A stretch of DNA of 64,000 bases from Zygaena filipendulae. Its lineage: Eukaryota > Arthropoda > Insecta > Lepidoptera > Zygaenidae. Positions 1 through 10,192 of this stretch are shown in pieces. How positions within the stretch are numbered: the first letter of the stretch is position 1; each line of letters starts with the position of its first letter. Both the position numbers and the translations under genes were made by a program. The stretch spans positions 8,959,001-9,023,000 of the forward strand of contig OU015671.1 in the NCBI GenBank assembly GCA_907165275.2. The letters are read 5' to 3'. Below the pieces are notes generated by a model. It searched no databases and was not told the DNA's origin. It saw nothing but the letters and a program-made list of their open reading frames with translations.

Positions 1-103
1 CTAGGTTAGAGGAGACATATTAGACTAAGATAGAATTAAAGATTACTACAGGAAAAGATTATAAACATTTTAATGATACATTATTTTCGTTGTACTCATC
101 ATC

Positions 104-175
104 TCCCGTATGGTCTAGTGGCTAGGATACCTGGCTTTCACCCAGGAGGCTCGGGTTCGATTCCCGGTACGGGAA
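104..175 (+). tRNA. tRNA-Glu (anticodon UUC)
   Basis: A complete 72-nt cloverleaf. The 7-bp acceptor stem pairs TCCCGTA (104-110) with TACGGGA (168-174), and the discriminator base is A175. The anticodon stem CCTGG/CCAGG encloses the loop CTTTCAC with anticodon TTC, which decodes GAA/GAG glutamate codons. The T-arm carries the B box GGTTCGATTCC and the D-arm the A box TGGTCTAGTGGC. No intron. A T-run follows 7 nt downstream. The perfect stems distinguish it from the tRNA-derived SINE heads elsewhere in the window. Confidence 0.96.
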
Positions 176-181
176 ACCACC

Positions 182-186
182 TTTTT
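182..186 (+). terminator. RNA polymerase III terminator of tRNA-Glu
   Basis: A TTTTT run starts 7 nt after the tRNA 3' end, the normal Pol III stop signal. Confidence 0.85.
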
Positions 187-998
187 ACTATTTTGTTTGT
201 TCTGAATATTCAATTCAACCATCAAAAGTATCAAGGCGGTTCCTTTCCAACAAAATTCGCAATACAGCTGGTAATCCCGGGAGCCTAATCGCTTCATTTG
301 GCTGACACGTCATAATTTACGATGCTAAACGAAATGTAGCCATAATTATTCATGATTAATGTACATACTTACCATTTTTAATTAGGCAACTTTACTTATT
401 ATACTTAGTTCGCTTTGGACGTCATCGGAACTTGGGTTTCGTAATTGGTTTCAAAGGAAGAGTCTTTATTTCTACGACGCGTCGTACCAAGCATGACAAA
501 GGTTTAAAACCACGCTTTTTTGTTTAAAGCCCTTATAAATCTTAACTGGTGGTAGCAAGGAGGATAGAAACCTATGGTGGTAGATAGATCTACCCAAGAC
601 GTTATAAGTGTAGGGGCGATGGTCCAGTGGGTCAAGTAACTTTACAAACACTTTCTAATAGTTTCTTAACCTGTCTAAACTTTAAAAACACCTACAGAAT
701 TGTATTAGGTACAATTGAATATAATTGGCATCGAATTATGAGGACAGAGGATTTTGTGTCATACCTATTAGTCGGAGAATGATAAAAGAATTAACTTGGA
801 AAGCAAACAGATGTTTCAACAAACATTACCAGGTCGGTAGTAGCACAACATTGCACAACATTGTGTTAAACAGACGATCAATTCCACTCACGCAGAGACG
901 CAGAATCTTACCAATCTGTAGGATACAATATTATGTAAGTCTAATAATTGTAATGATTTATAGAAATAAAGATTATCATTATTAATCTAGGCACAATG
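187..998. other. no gene recognised
   Basis: AT-rich sequence between the tRNA and the first MITE. Only short reading frames occur, without recognisable motifs, and I see no repeat that recurs in the window. Confidence 0.5.
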
Positions 999-1443
999 AA
1001 GCGGGAGACACACCATAAGACGCGATACGGTCGCGGTCGGTGGCGAACGCGGCTTACCTACGCTGTATCTGGTCAATAGCATTATTTAGAAGTGTACACA
1101 CTATCTATGCGTGTAAGTATGTTTGTTACGCTCTCGCGCTTTGACTACTCAACTGATCATCATGGAATTATGCATATACGTCGTCAAGGGTACAGAAAAG
1201 AACATAGATTTATAGATTGGCAATCAACCGGATTTAAACCTTGTAATCGGGTAAAAGTTAACACTCAGTTTTCTGGGTGTTTGTGAGTGGTTACAGGTGT
1301 TTGTCGGATTTTTATACCCAAGGGACCATCTATTCATAGCGTACCCTGAACATAGTATATTCTTGAATTTCCGTGGGAACTTCTAAGTTAACGCGGATAA
1401 AACCGCAGGGAACCTATAGCGTTCTATAGTGTGTCTCCCGCTT
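999..1443. mobile_element. MITE-like element with about 27-bp inverted ends
   Basis: The left end AAGCGGGAGACACACCATAA (from 999) is matched in inverted orientation by the right end, which finishes AGTGTGTCTCCCGCTT at 1443. The interior (about 1090-1420) is a degraded Helitron-like copy with the family's 'gtcaagggtacagaaaaggaca' core and a GC-rich 3' part. There is no coding capacity. The target duplication is unclear. Confidence 0.6.
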
Positions 1444-1794
1444 AAGAATCTCCACATTGTCAATACTTGCATGGAGTCAATTAGCTCCTTAGTTAAATCG
1501 CTATATCGCGTGGTAACGTAAAGTTTTTCAATCAAAAGTCCAATTTTTCATGACCACTAGACATTAACGTTTATAGAATGTCAACTTGGCTTAGAGGGCA
1601 GCCGTCGTAACAGAACTACAAGACGTGGCGGAATGGTGCAGTGCAGAATCGGCCCTTTATAGTGTGTTTGCTTCCATTATCTACGTCATGGCACCCGTGG
1701 AGACGTATTATTATTATGATGATGCGTGAGATCGTTGTGTTGCCAGCTACACACCACTCGACCGCCGCCACACTGCCGCGCGGTAATGAGACGT

Positions 1795-1842
1795 GACAGT
1801 GACGTGTTATAATGACAGTGACGTGTTATAATGACAGTGACG
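1795..1842. repeat. 19-bp tandem repeat, about 2.5 copies
   Basis: The unit GACAGTGACGTGTTATAAT occurs at 1795-1813 and 1814-1832, followed by a partial copy to 1842. Confidence 0.85.
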
Positions 1843-1935
1843 GCTCACTGGGTGGTAAAGTAGCGTGCGATTCTTTTTACTCGAAGTTTGAACAAGAACA
1901 AATTAAATGTTTGCGATTGTGCTGCACTTTATTCT

Positions 1936-2025
1936 CTACTAGCTGTGTGTGGTAATTTCGGAGTTTCCGCTGGAATTCTGGAATAAAAAGTACCCTATGT
2001 CCTTCCCTGTACCCCTGTACCTTCT
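1936..2025 (-). mobile_element. Helitron-like repeat, 3' fragment
   Basis: Reads CTAGCTGTG, then 'ggtaatttcggagtttccgc', then 'aaaaagtaccctatgtcctt' and 'gtacccctg', which is the minus-strand order of the window's commonest repeat. The 5' part is missing. Confidence 0.6.
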
Positions 2026-2385
2026 GGCTACCCGCGGGAAGCAGCTCCGCAGCATTTTTACTTTCTACTAAAGTATGTAGATAATATTTTATAGTTTGTT
2101 TATGATATATTATTATATACACTAAATCGGAGATGTTATTGTATTTTTTATGTAATTATTATTGTAATTTATGTACATATTTTACACTAGTCTATTTACT
2201 AATACAAAAATGTATTATAAATTTTTGTTTTTTAAGTCTTCGCCCACACCCGTGACGCCACACGCGGCTCCAGCGGAAGACCAGCGTCGGGCCCCTAATG
2301 GTTCCCGGCTTATGCTGAGCTGGTTGCCCTTTTGTTGCGATACGCTATTTATGCTACTTTTTGTTTATTCATATTCATATTATTG

Positions 2386-2612
2386 ATCAAGAGGTTCCGG
2401 GTTCGATTCCCGGTGGGGGTGGACTTTGTGTGATGAACACAGGCTTCCATTTTCCAGTCTGGGTGTGTATATATATCTATAGTATAATATACAAGTAATT
2501 ATATGTAGTATATACCACGTTTGCTTGGTTTCCACGACACAAGCTTATAGCTTACTGTGGGATCAAGTAGATCTGTGTGTTGTGAAGTAGATTATTATTA
2601 TTATTTAATTGT
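2386..2612 (+). mobile_element. tRNA-derived SINE (family 1), 5'-truncated
   Basis: Begins just before the Pol III B box GGGTTCGATTCCC and continues through the family-specific body (GTGATGAACACAGGCTTCCA, then a TATATATCTATAGTATAATA stretch, then CCACGACACAAGCTTATAGC) to an (ATT)n tail. The A-box half is missing. The best full-length copy is at 20058-20330. Confidence 0.8.
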
Positions 2613-3115
2613 GGTCGTAACGAATAAACTATATTTCATTTCATTTTCATTTCATTTCATAGTAGGTATAAAGTAAAAAAACGATGTGCCAAATTTACCA
2701 TTTGGAACCCTTAAGGCTTAAACCCATTGCGGTTGGAGGCTTTCAGTGCCCTCGTCAAATCGGATTCCCCAAGCCGAGGCAGACGATGCTAAACCTAAGT
2801 CCTAGGCCAGTAGCTAGTGATAGGAAATTCACTTTGAAGGCCGTAAATTGGGGTAGATTTCCTAGAATCGATTTTACGTTGTCCGGAATACTAACTGTTC
2901 CGAAAATTACCTGCCAATATGTATTCAGATGATCCAAGTTATTGTATTAAATTTTGGAACTACCCTAGCTGGACCTTCAAAAAGTGTTCTATATGTCACT
3001 CTGGGATGCTGTCAGCCTATCAGTATAGAATCGGTTCAGTAGTTCCAGAGTAAACCCTTCCTTATTCAAACCAACTTACAAAATTTACCTATTTTTTATA
3101 ACATTAGTAGGTACA

Positions 3116-3170
3116 GACTAGCGGTTTCACCCGCGTTATTCTCGGAATTTCCGCGGGAATACCCGGAATA
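3116..3170 (-). mobile_element. Helitron-like remnant flanking the foldback element
   Basis: The sequence 'ctagcggtttcacccgcgtt' followed by 'cggaatttccgcgggaatac' is the 3' hairpin end of the common repeat on the minus strand. It stops where the foldback begins, so the foldback may have inserted into it. Confidence 0.45.
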
Positions 3171-4143
3171 AATAGTAGATTATACACCAAGGGGATAAAG
3201 CACTGTTTTATGTCACGGGCGCTACATTGAATCCTGAACATAACGAAGGACTCCAAATTTAACTCCCGAGCGCAGCGAGGGTGTTATAAGTTAATTCCCG
3301 ACCAAAGGGAGGGAATTAAGATTGAGTCCTGAGTGCAGTGAGGGATTCAAGCGCCCAAGAAAAAAACAGTTTTATCCCTGTGGTGTATACTCTACTTTTC
3401 TCACATAATGCGAGACAATAAAAAACCAGGCTTAGTAGATCCTATATAGCCACTTCTTTCAGCTGGCGTGGCCTACTCGATTTGACAAACAAATGAAGTT
3501 CGTCTCACTGCGAATCTAGTGGGCCACGGCTTCGGTCTTCGAAAATCGAGTTGGCCGCGCCCGCTGAGAACACATTCTGTTTAGCGAAATGAGACGTTAT
3601 GGACATAGCAATAAGAATTATGAAAGTGAAAATCACATTATTGACCAGCGGGTTATAATGAAATTCAATAGAACATTATAACCCGGCTAAAGCCAAGAGA
3701 TATAATGTCTTGCTTTCGGTAAGGTTTACATGACATATAATTCGGCATTGTCGAGCATGTGGTGTGAAAAAGTATTTACCGAAGCCGTGGCCCACTAGAT
3801 TCGCAGTGAGACGAACTTCATTTGTTTGTCAAATCGAGTAGGCCACGCCAGCTGAAAGAAGTGGCTATATAGGATCTACTAAGCCTGGTTTTTTATTGTC
3901 TCGCATTATGTGAGAAAAGTAGAGTATACACCACAGGGATAAAACTGTTTTTTTCTTGGGCGCTTGAATCCCTCACTGCACTCAGGACTCAATCTTAATT
4001 CCCTCCCTTTGGTCGGGAATTAACTTATAACACCCTCGCTGCGCTCGGGAGTTAAATTTAGAGTCCTTCGTTATGTTCAGGATTCAATGTAGCGCCCGTG
4101 ACATAAAACAGTGCTTTATCCCCTTGGTGTATAATCTACTATT
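3171..4143. mobile_element. long foldback element with about 365-bp inverted arms
   Basis: The left arm (3171-3537) and right arm (3778-4143) are near-identical reverse complements. Both start AATAGTAGATTATACACC at their outer ends and meet a loop of about 240 bp. The loop (3538-3777) holds a second hairpin of its own, CGGGTTATAATG paired with CATTATAACCCGG around 3660. There is no coding capacity. Read-through transcription would give a long double-stranded hairpin RNA. Confidence 0.9.
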
Positions 4144-4432
4144 ATGTCACTCAAGGTTTCCGTAACCTCCTATCAGTCTTAACAGTTTTTAGAATTGTTT
4201 CAGTAGTTACAAAGATAAAACTTACAAATACACACTCACAAACTACCTCTTTTTAAAATTGGTTTGCATGTATGTGTGTAACAGTGTGAATTAATAGGTT
4301 TGTTACGCCTTCACCCTAAAACGGCTGGACAAATTTAGAAAAAAATCCTAATAGAAATAGGTTATTTATATATAACAAAAAGCGTACTTTTTATCCCGAA
4401 ATTCCCGAGGAACGCCCGAAATATAAACACGC

Positions 4433-4812
4433 AGCGATGATAGCTCAGTACAGCGATGATAGCTCAGTGGTTAGTGCGTTCGGATTGAACGCCGCAAAGT
4501 GTAGGTTCAAATCCTAACAATGAGCTTGAGCTGTCGGTGAAGGAAAACATCGTGAGGAAACCATAGCATGGTGGTAGGGCGCTCTCTAGTGCCCGGCTGG
4601 CTAGCTACCACCTTCAAGTTCCAAATCTGTCGCCAAGCACCTAACGGTGAGTTCCGGCAGCCCCACTTGAAAGCCAGTTCCCATCCCCATTCCAGGTCGG
4701 CAACGCACCTGCATGCCTTCTGGTGTTGCAGATGTCCATGAGCGGCGGTAATCACTTACCGTCAGGTGTACCACTAGCCCGTTTGCCGCCTATGACATTA
4801 AAAAAAATAACG
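4433..4812 (+). mobile_element. tRNA-derived SINE (family 2), near full length
   Basis: The head resembles a tRNA: A-box-like TAGCTCAGTGGTTAG and B-box-like AGGTTCAAATCC. A 17-bp piece of it is duplicated just upstream. The body contains CATCGTGAGGAAACC and the tail CACTTACCGTCAGGTGTACC, ending in an A-run. Tail-only copies are at 11707, 42860, 43105 and 60785. The tRNA-like head cannot form a full cloverleaf. Confidence 0.75.
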
Positions 4813-4939
4813 TAGCCAGGCTTGCGGTGATATTGTTTGTACTACTCAGATTTTTAAAGGTACAACAATATGTACATATTATAATCATTAAGTAATTGAA
4901 ATGCAGTAAATTTTCAGTTGAATTTGTTTATTTTTCAAT

Positions 4940-5090
4940 GTTTAGAATGAAGATCGAAGACCAGGACATCGAAGATCGGAGGCCGAAGATCGGAGAACGA
5001 AGACTGGAGATTGAAGACCGTAGATAGGTGATCAAACTCTTGGAGTTCGATGTCTGGAGATCTCTGAACGAAAATCGAAGATATTTTTCA
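4940..5090. repeat. degenerate GAAGATCGGAG-type minisatellite
   Basis: Imperfect 10-14-bp repeats of the form GAAGATCGGAG / CGAAGACTGGAG run through this stretch. No open frame of note. Confidence 0.6.
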
Positions 5091-6052
5091 AAAATCGCAT
5101 TCAACAGTAATAAAGTCGATTATTTCTAATAAATTTCTGTTAAAATATCACCTTCAGTGTATTCACCTGTTAAAGTTTTCAGATCACATTATTTATTTTT
5201 AACATGTGCCATGTAATATAATCTCTCTGAATATATTTTTGTAATTTCAACTAGTGCTTTTGTCGTTGATTATTCTAATTTCTATTATCTTATCAGCACA
5301 GACATGTAGGTATATAGGTATCTCGCATTATCTTATTTGTTTTCAGTTTTTCCTGTATCTGTACTGACACAGCGTAGCGTTTTTCTTCATTAATATTATA
5401 TTTTAATACTCTATTTGTATAATTTTGTTGGCGTTCCAAATTAATTGATACCAAATATTCCTTAATATGTTTTTTGTGTAATTTTCTTCATTTTCATCTT
5501 TCCTTATTGTTTCTGCTGCAAAACTTTCCTTTGTGTTATGATAATATGTAATCTCCTTCACATTATGTTATTTATTAAAATGTTATTGGTATTAGACTTT
5601 ACGTAAGAGAGCATCTTCAAGTACATATTGCTTATGTAAATCTTTTACAGAATCTTCTATAGACTTCTATAGAGCCATTGTAGATTATCATGGATGAATA
5701 TTACTCGTATCTATTACATTCACCTGTACTTGTGCCAAGGTACAGTTCAAATCATTAAATTGGATTGATACCTATAAGGCTTCGTACCAACAAACTGTCA
5801 GTACCGACTGATTATACATATATTATAACCAGGGAAAATTATTCCTTCTGAAGCGTATTTCTTTGCTAAAACATATGAATATAAAAAATCATAAATATAT
5901 ATATTGAGACAAAACAAAAAAAAGAGAAAATACTAAAATGAATATAAGAAAAAACATACATATAAAATTTCTAAATTTAATAAGTATTTGAGTATTTCTA
6001 CTAAAGGCCCTTCTTTTATCAAATTATCCAGTCATCTATATGTATGTAGATA
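5091..6052. other. no gene recognised
   Basis: AT-rich non-coding sequence without long frames or repeats that recur in the window. Confidence 0.5.
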
Positions 6053-6290
6053 TATGAAATTCTTTGTCCTGAATAACTGACTGACGGATCAACGTAGGTA
6101 CAACCTAAACCGCTGAACAAAGAGACCTGAAACTTGGATGATGTGTTGTTTGTATGACGTAGGCATCCGATAAGAAAGGATTTTCCTAAATTCTACGCCT
6201 AAGGAGGTGAAAAAGGGGGGCAAAGTTTATACATATAGAACAATTCCGCGGGAGCTCCGAAATGATCGCGGGTGAAACAGCAACAGCTAG
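6053..6290 (+). mobile_element. Helitron-like repeat, subfamily D
   Basis: Starts near AATTCTTTGTCCTGAATAAC, contains 'cctaaggaggtgaaaaaggg' and ends in the shared GC-rich terminus with AACAGCTAG at 6290. Sister copies lie at 9221-9450 and 56913-57466. They share the 3' end but not the 5' half with the common subfamily. Confidence 0.7.
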
Positions 6291-6970
6291 TGTATTCATG
6301 AACATCAACATTATTTTTGTTTTTGTTGTAATTTTGAATATGGGGTAATTTTGAAGCAAGCACGGGAAGGTTCCTCCTTTGTATTTTTTTTTGTAATTAT
6401 CAAGATAGAAGTATCAGTATTTTTGCTTAAATTATGTCCCATTACCCTAATATACCGGATAAGTAGGTACCTACTTATATCGACTCGATAAATTGACTAT
6501 GACGCGAATATATTATATATATAGTATATATGTATATGTAGTTAAATTTTATCACTCAATACCTATCAATAAACAAGATAAGATACCTACCTATACTTTG
6601 CAATAGTTTAGAAAAATAACAAGCTAAGTAGATAGGTAAATAATGCAAAAGTAAAATAAACTAGACAATATGATAAATAAAGAAAAATTAAACAGATAAA
6701 ATATTTATCATAAAAATAAATTAAACAGATAAGTACGAAGCATCTACTTTTAAAGTACCTATAGTTCAAAATATTTAAAATATTCAATTCAAAATAATAA
6801 ATGATCCTAAACTCCTTATTACTATCCTAAACATCACTAAAAAAATTTTTAAAAAAAATGTTAGATAAGTACTAAGTAGGTAAATAAATAAAAACTAAAT
6901 AAAATAAATAATGTAAGAATAAAAATAAAAACATTTTAAAATAAAAACAAAGAATACCTACTCCACCACT
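6291..6970. other. very AT-rich, no gene
   Basis: Dominated by A/T with runs such as (TATA)n near 6515 and many AAATAAA words. It lies 3' of the His-rich ORF, but I found no clear minus-strand AATAAA close to its stop. Confidence 0.5.
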
Positions 6971-7528
6971 TCAGACGGAATAGCATCGTGGCGCTTTATC
7001 AATCACCAATCTTCGGTTCACAAATAGAACCTCCCGCGCATTTTCGACTGCTTCGGCGTTCTGCTCCTTATTTCCCGAGCAGCAAGGTCTATTTTTGCGC
7101 GGCTTCATACGGTCGAGTCCTCCACAGCAGGGGGAAGGGCAGCTGCGTCTCCCTTCTGGTCTATCGTAGGGTCCTGGACGGCATGGACCGCGACAGTGTA
7201 GGCCGTGGTGGGGCGGGCCGTGGGGTCGATGCCCATGAGGTCCGTGCCCACGAGGTCCGTGCCCGTGAGGTCCGTGCCCGTGAGGTCCATGCCCGTGAGG
7301 CCCATGCCCGCGAGGTCCATGCTCAAACGGGCCGCGTCTCCTCGGTCCACAACCAAAGGGACCGTGTCCAAACATCCTGCGTTCCGGAGCACCATGAGAC
7401 TCCTCGTGATGACCATGCGGGCCGTGGTGGCATGGCTTATGATGGAAGCCTGGTCCATGATGATGGGGTTTTCCATGATGATGACGGTCGAAGCGTCCGA
7501 AGATCTCACAATCGATATGACCCCTCAT
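6971..7528 (-). CDS. His/Gly/Pro-rich protein, 185 aa, putative
   Basis: An uninterrupted 185-codon frame. About 31 residues are His and most of the rest of the first 110 are Gly, Pro and Arg. Residues about 70-105 are a pentapeptide repeat of the type HGPHG, encoded by 15-bp tandem repeats at about 7228-7325. Two CC pairs lie near the C-terminus. There is no signal peptide, so a cytosolic or nuclear product is likely. The dense His clusters suggest metal binding, which is inference from composition only. The start at 7528 is the first ATG after a TATA box (7620-7627) and an initiator (7592-7596) on the same strand, which favours this frame over an overlapping plus-strand frame. I do not recognise the family. 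It could also be a chance frame through a minisatellite. Confidence 0.6.
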   Translation of the reverse strand: MRGHIDCEIFGRFDRHHHGKPHHHGPGFHHKPCHHGPHGHHEESHGAPERRMFGHGPFGCGPRRRGPFEHGPRGHGPHGHGPHGHGPHGHGPRGHGPHGHRPHGPPHHGLHCRGPCRPGPYDRPEGRRSCPSPCCGGLDRMKPRKNRPCCSGNKEQNAEAVENAREVLFVNRRLVIDKAPRCYSV

Positions 7529-7591
7529 TTTTCCGTAAAATTTCGTTATATTTGAGTAAAGGCGTGTTTATAGTAACGCGGCGTCAGTCGC

Positions 7592-7627
7592 ACTGTCTAT
7601 AAGGGGGCTTGACGCTGTGCTTTTATA
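7592..7627 (-). promoter_or_regulatory. TATA box and initiator upstream of the His-rich ORF
   Basis: On the minus strand TATAAAAG (7627 to 7620) is followed about 31-33 nt later by an arthropod-type initiator ACAGT (7596 to 7592). The ORF start codon lies about 66 nt further on. The spacing fits a focused RNA polymerase II promoter. Confidence 0.65.
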
Positions 7628-7872
7628 CAGAAGAACTATTGCGCAATATTTCGCAACGAAACGCTCTCGAACTTGACCGCACTTAAACTGCTTCTACATA
7701 GGAAATGCGTCGTTACTCGTTACTCGATATTATCATCAACTGCTGGAACAGAATGACTCATCGTGGATAAACAAACAATAATGACAAATAGTAACTGGAA
7801 AAGTAATTTTATATTAAAACTAGGCTTTACAGGTGATCAGCCTGGAATTAGGATTATACCATAAATCTAGGT

Positions 7873-8170
7873 ATACTATAATAAAAGAGTATAATCCGCG
7901 ATTCTGCGTACATTGATTATTTTAAAATTGAGAGGGTTGATAAAAGAAGAGTAAACAAGCCTAAAAAAAAGTTTTTGAAATTAATTTCTGTCTGTCTGTC
8001 TGTCTGTTCGCGATAATCTCCGCATGTACTGAACCGATTGTCATGCTGGTTTCACAGGTAGATTAAGCCTGGAGCTACATATAGTTTTTGTTTCATTGGA
8101 ATCGGATGTCGGAAAAAAAAGTTGTTGCATAAAAACTTTTCATGCGGGTGAAACCGCGGGGCACAGCTAG
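7873..8170 (+). mobile_element. Helitron-like repeat, subfamily B
   Basis: Begins TACTATAATAAAAGAGTATA, has a (CTGT)n run near 7987, and ends with a GC hairpin and GGGGCACAGCTAG at 8170, followed by T. The same subfamily occurs inverted at 43313-43615 and, hugely expanded, at 12810-15303. Confidence 0.75.
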
Positions 8171-8222
8171 TAATTAATAATCACGCTCATTTAAATTAAG
8201 ACATTATCAAACAGCGCCACCT

Positions 8223-8430
8223 GGGCCCTTATTCACAACTAGCTCTTCCCTGCGGTTTCACCCGCAGTAATTTCGGAGTTCCCGCAGGCATTCCGGGTTA
8301 CAATACAGCCTATGACAGTTCAAAACCTCAAAAACTTTCCCTCTTTAAAATATCAGAAGGTATAGAAAACAATATACGTTGCACATAATGCGCGTCCCAA
8401 AAACATAATGCCAAAATAGTATAAAACTGA
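8223..8430. mobile_element. MITE with GGGCCCTTATTCAC ends, left part, with Helitron-like insertion
   Basis: Starts CTGGGCCCTTATTCAC, like the intact copy at 50855-51086, then carries a Helitron-like 3' fragment (about 8239-8300), then the family body 'aatgcgcgtcccaaaaac'. The right end has been lost next to the hAT-like element. Confidence 0.55.
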
Positions 8431-8438
8431 ATAGAAAT

Positions 8439-8971
8439 TAGTGATGGGCCTAACACCAGATTTATCGAGTAACCGAATACCAAGTAGGTATTATTCGGTT
8501 TTAAATTTGTCAAACCGAGTACTCGGCTGAATAACTCGGTTCAGTCTTAAGCAGATTGCCAGTTTATTGGCGCAAAAGTTCTGATAGTTCTTTCTGATAG
8601 ATTTATGGTAAAAGTTATCACTTTTGCTTTAAAACGCCTATTAATTAATCTACTGAATGAAAAGTAGTGGACAGTGATTCAAAACATATAAGAGACATTT
8701 TACGTGTTCAATACTGTTTTAATGTTTAAAAAAATGTAGGTATGTATTAAAAACTAAAATTAAAGCATCGATGGCGAGTTGACTTTCTAAATGAATAGAT
8801 AGGATTTCTTTTCACTATGACTTTAACCTCTAACACTTTAAAACAAATAGCGACTCGTCAGGTGAACCGAGTTATTCGGCTTCGGCCGAGTACCTAGGTA
8901 CGAGTATTAAAAATAACACCGAATACACCGAGTACCGAGCAGTAAACAAGTACCTACTCGGCACATCTCTA
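8439..8971. mobile_element. hAT-type non-autonomous element with 8-bp target duplication
   Basis: The termini TAGTGATGGGCC and GGCACATCTCTA are imperfect inverted repeats. The flanks are ATAGAAAT (8431-8438) and ATAGAAGT (8972-8979), a 7/8 match and the duplication length expected of hAT. Subterminal regions are full of ACCGAGT / ACTCGGC words in both orientations, typical of hAT transposase binding sites. No ORF. Confidence 0.75.
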
Positions 8972-9220
8972 ATAGAAGTAAAAAAAAATAATCTTCTGCA
9001 TGCCATTGATGCGTTGCACTCGTAAATGTGTTTTTTTTTGTGAAATTACATTGAACACGAGGGAAATACAATTTTGTGGCGTGTTAACTTAACTCGACGT
9101 GTTATATGTAGGTACCTACTATCTACTATAGTCTCAAACTAAATAAGACTAGGACTATTGGGTACCAAACAACTGATCTATTACTGTTTTTCTTCTTCAG
9201 TCTTCTTCATAAAATCTATA

Positions 9221-9450
9221 CAATAAAATTCTTGGTCATAAATGACTCACTGACGGATCAACGCACAGCCTATACCGCTGAGCGTAGAGACCTGTGGAGG
9301 GTGTATTTTTTGTATGACGTACGAATCAGATAAGAAAGGATTTTTGAAAATTCAACCCCTAAGGGGGTGAAAAAGGGTTGCAAAGTTTGTATGGAACAAT
9401 TCCGCGGGAACTCCGAAATTATCGCGGGTGAAACCGCGCGGGACAGCTAG
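9221..9450 (+). mobile_element. Helitron-like repeat, subfamily D
   Basis: Same body as 6053-6290 ('gacggatcaacg', 'cccctaagggggtgaaaaag') and the same terminus, ending GGGACAGCTAG at 9450, followed by T. Confidence 0.75.
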
Positions 9451-9724
9451 TAGGTACATAAGGGTAATCAAATAGCGACGAGGACTCTTTTGACGTCACA
9501 AGAACTTCAAGCAACACCGAGCAATTTCCGGCAATTATAAAATTGGCTGGCGGACTGTGTGAAATATCATGAAATACTTCTGAAAAACTATACGATCACA
9601 CACTTGACACTATAATTTATTATCATAATGGAGTCTACAAATACCTAGGATTCCTTCTTTTTTATTCCGTATCGACAAAAGAATTGTGGAAGTTCGGTGA
9701 AACCGAATCCCTCAGATTTATTTT

Positions 9725-9830
9725 TAAATAATATCTTATTTTTATTTATTTATTTTATTTATTCTTTATTGCACAGTATGTACAAATTACTAAGCAAAAA
9801 GCAAATAATATGTAATAATAATTTCTCCAG
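9725..9830 (-). mobile_element. LINE 3' tail
   Basis: Repeated TTTATT words followed by CTTTATTGCACAGTATGTAC, that is a minus-strand AATAAAG signal with an (AAATA)n tail. It matches the tails at 19787 and 49620. Only the 3' end is present. Confidence 0.55.
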
Positions 9831-10192
9831 TACGGTAGATTCGGAGAATGTCGATAGGTTCTTATGAAGCTAGCTAAAAAAAATCCCCATTATCTAAGAT
9901 TAGGGAGATTGATTTTCGGATATAGTTGTTTTTTGTTTCTTGTGAAATGTTAGACAGTAGTTATATCACTTCGACTCCGCTTAGCTATTGTATAAATAGT
10001 TTTTAGATAAATTGATCTAGTCAGAGATTCTTCTAGAAAATTCTAGGTCAAATCTTGTCTGGGTCAAGTTGTTTTCAGTCTACATTAGTGTTATGAAGAG
10101 ATATAAAATTTGTTAGTTTGGATTTAAGGGATTATCTCTAGAACTATTGAGCTGGCTCTAAAAAAATTTACTGATGTAAAGCTATACTACGT

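Noticed and set aside
6988..7602. 204-codon plus-strand frame rich in VRAREV repeats
   Set aside because: It is the complement of the HGPHG repeat region. The promoter elements are on the minus strand and the plus-strand composition is what the 15-bp repeat gives in any frame.
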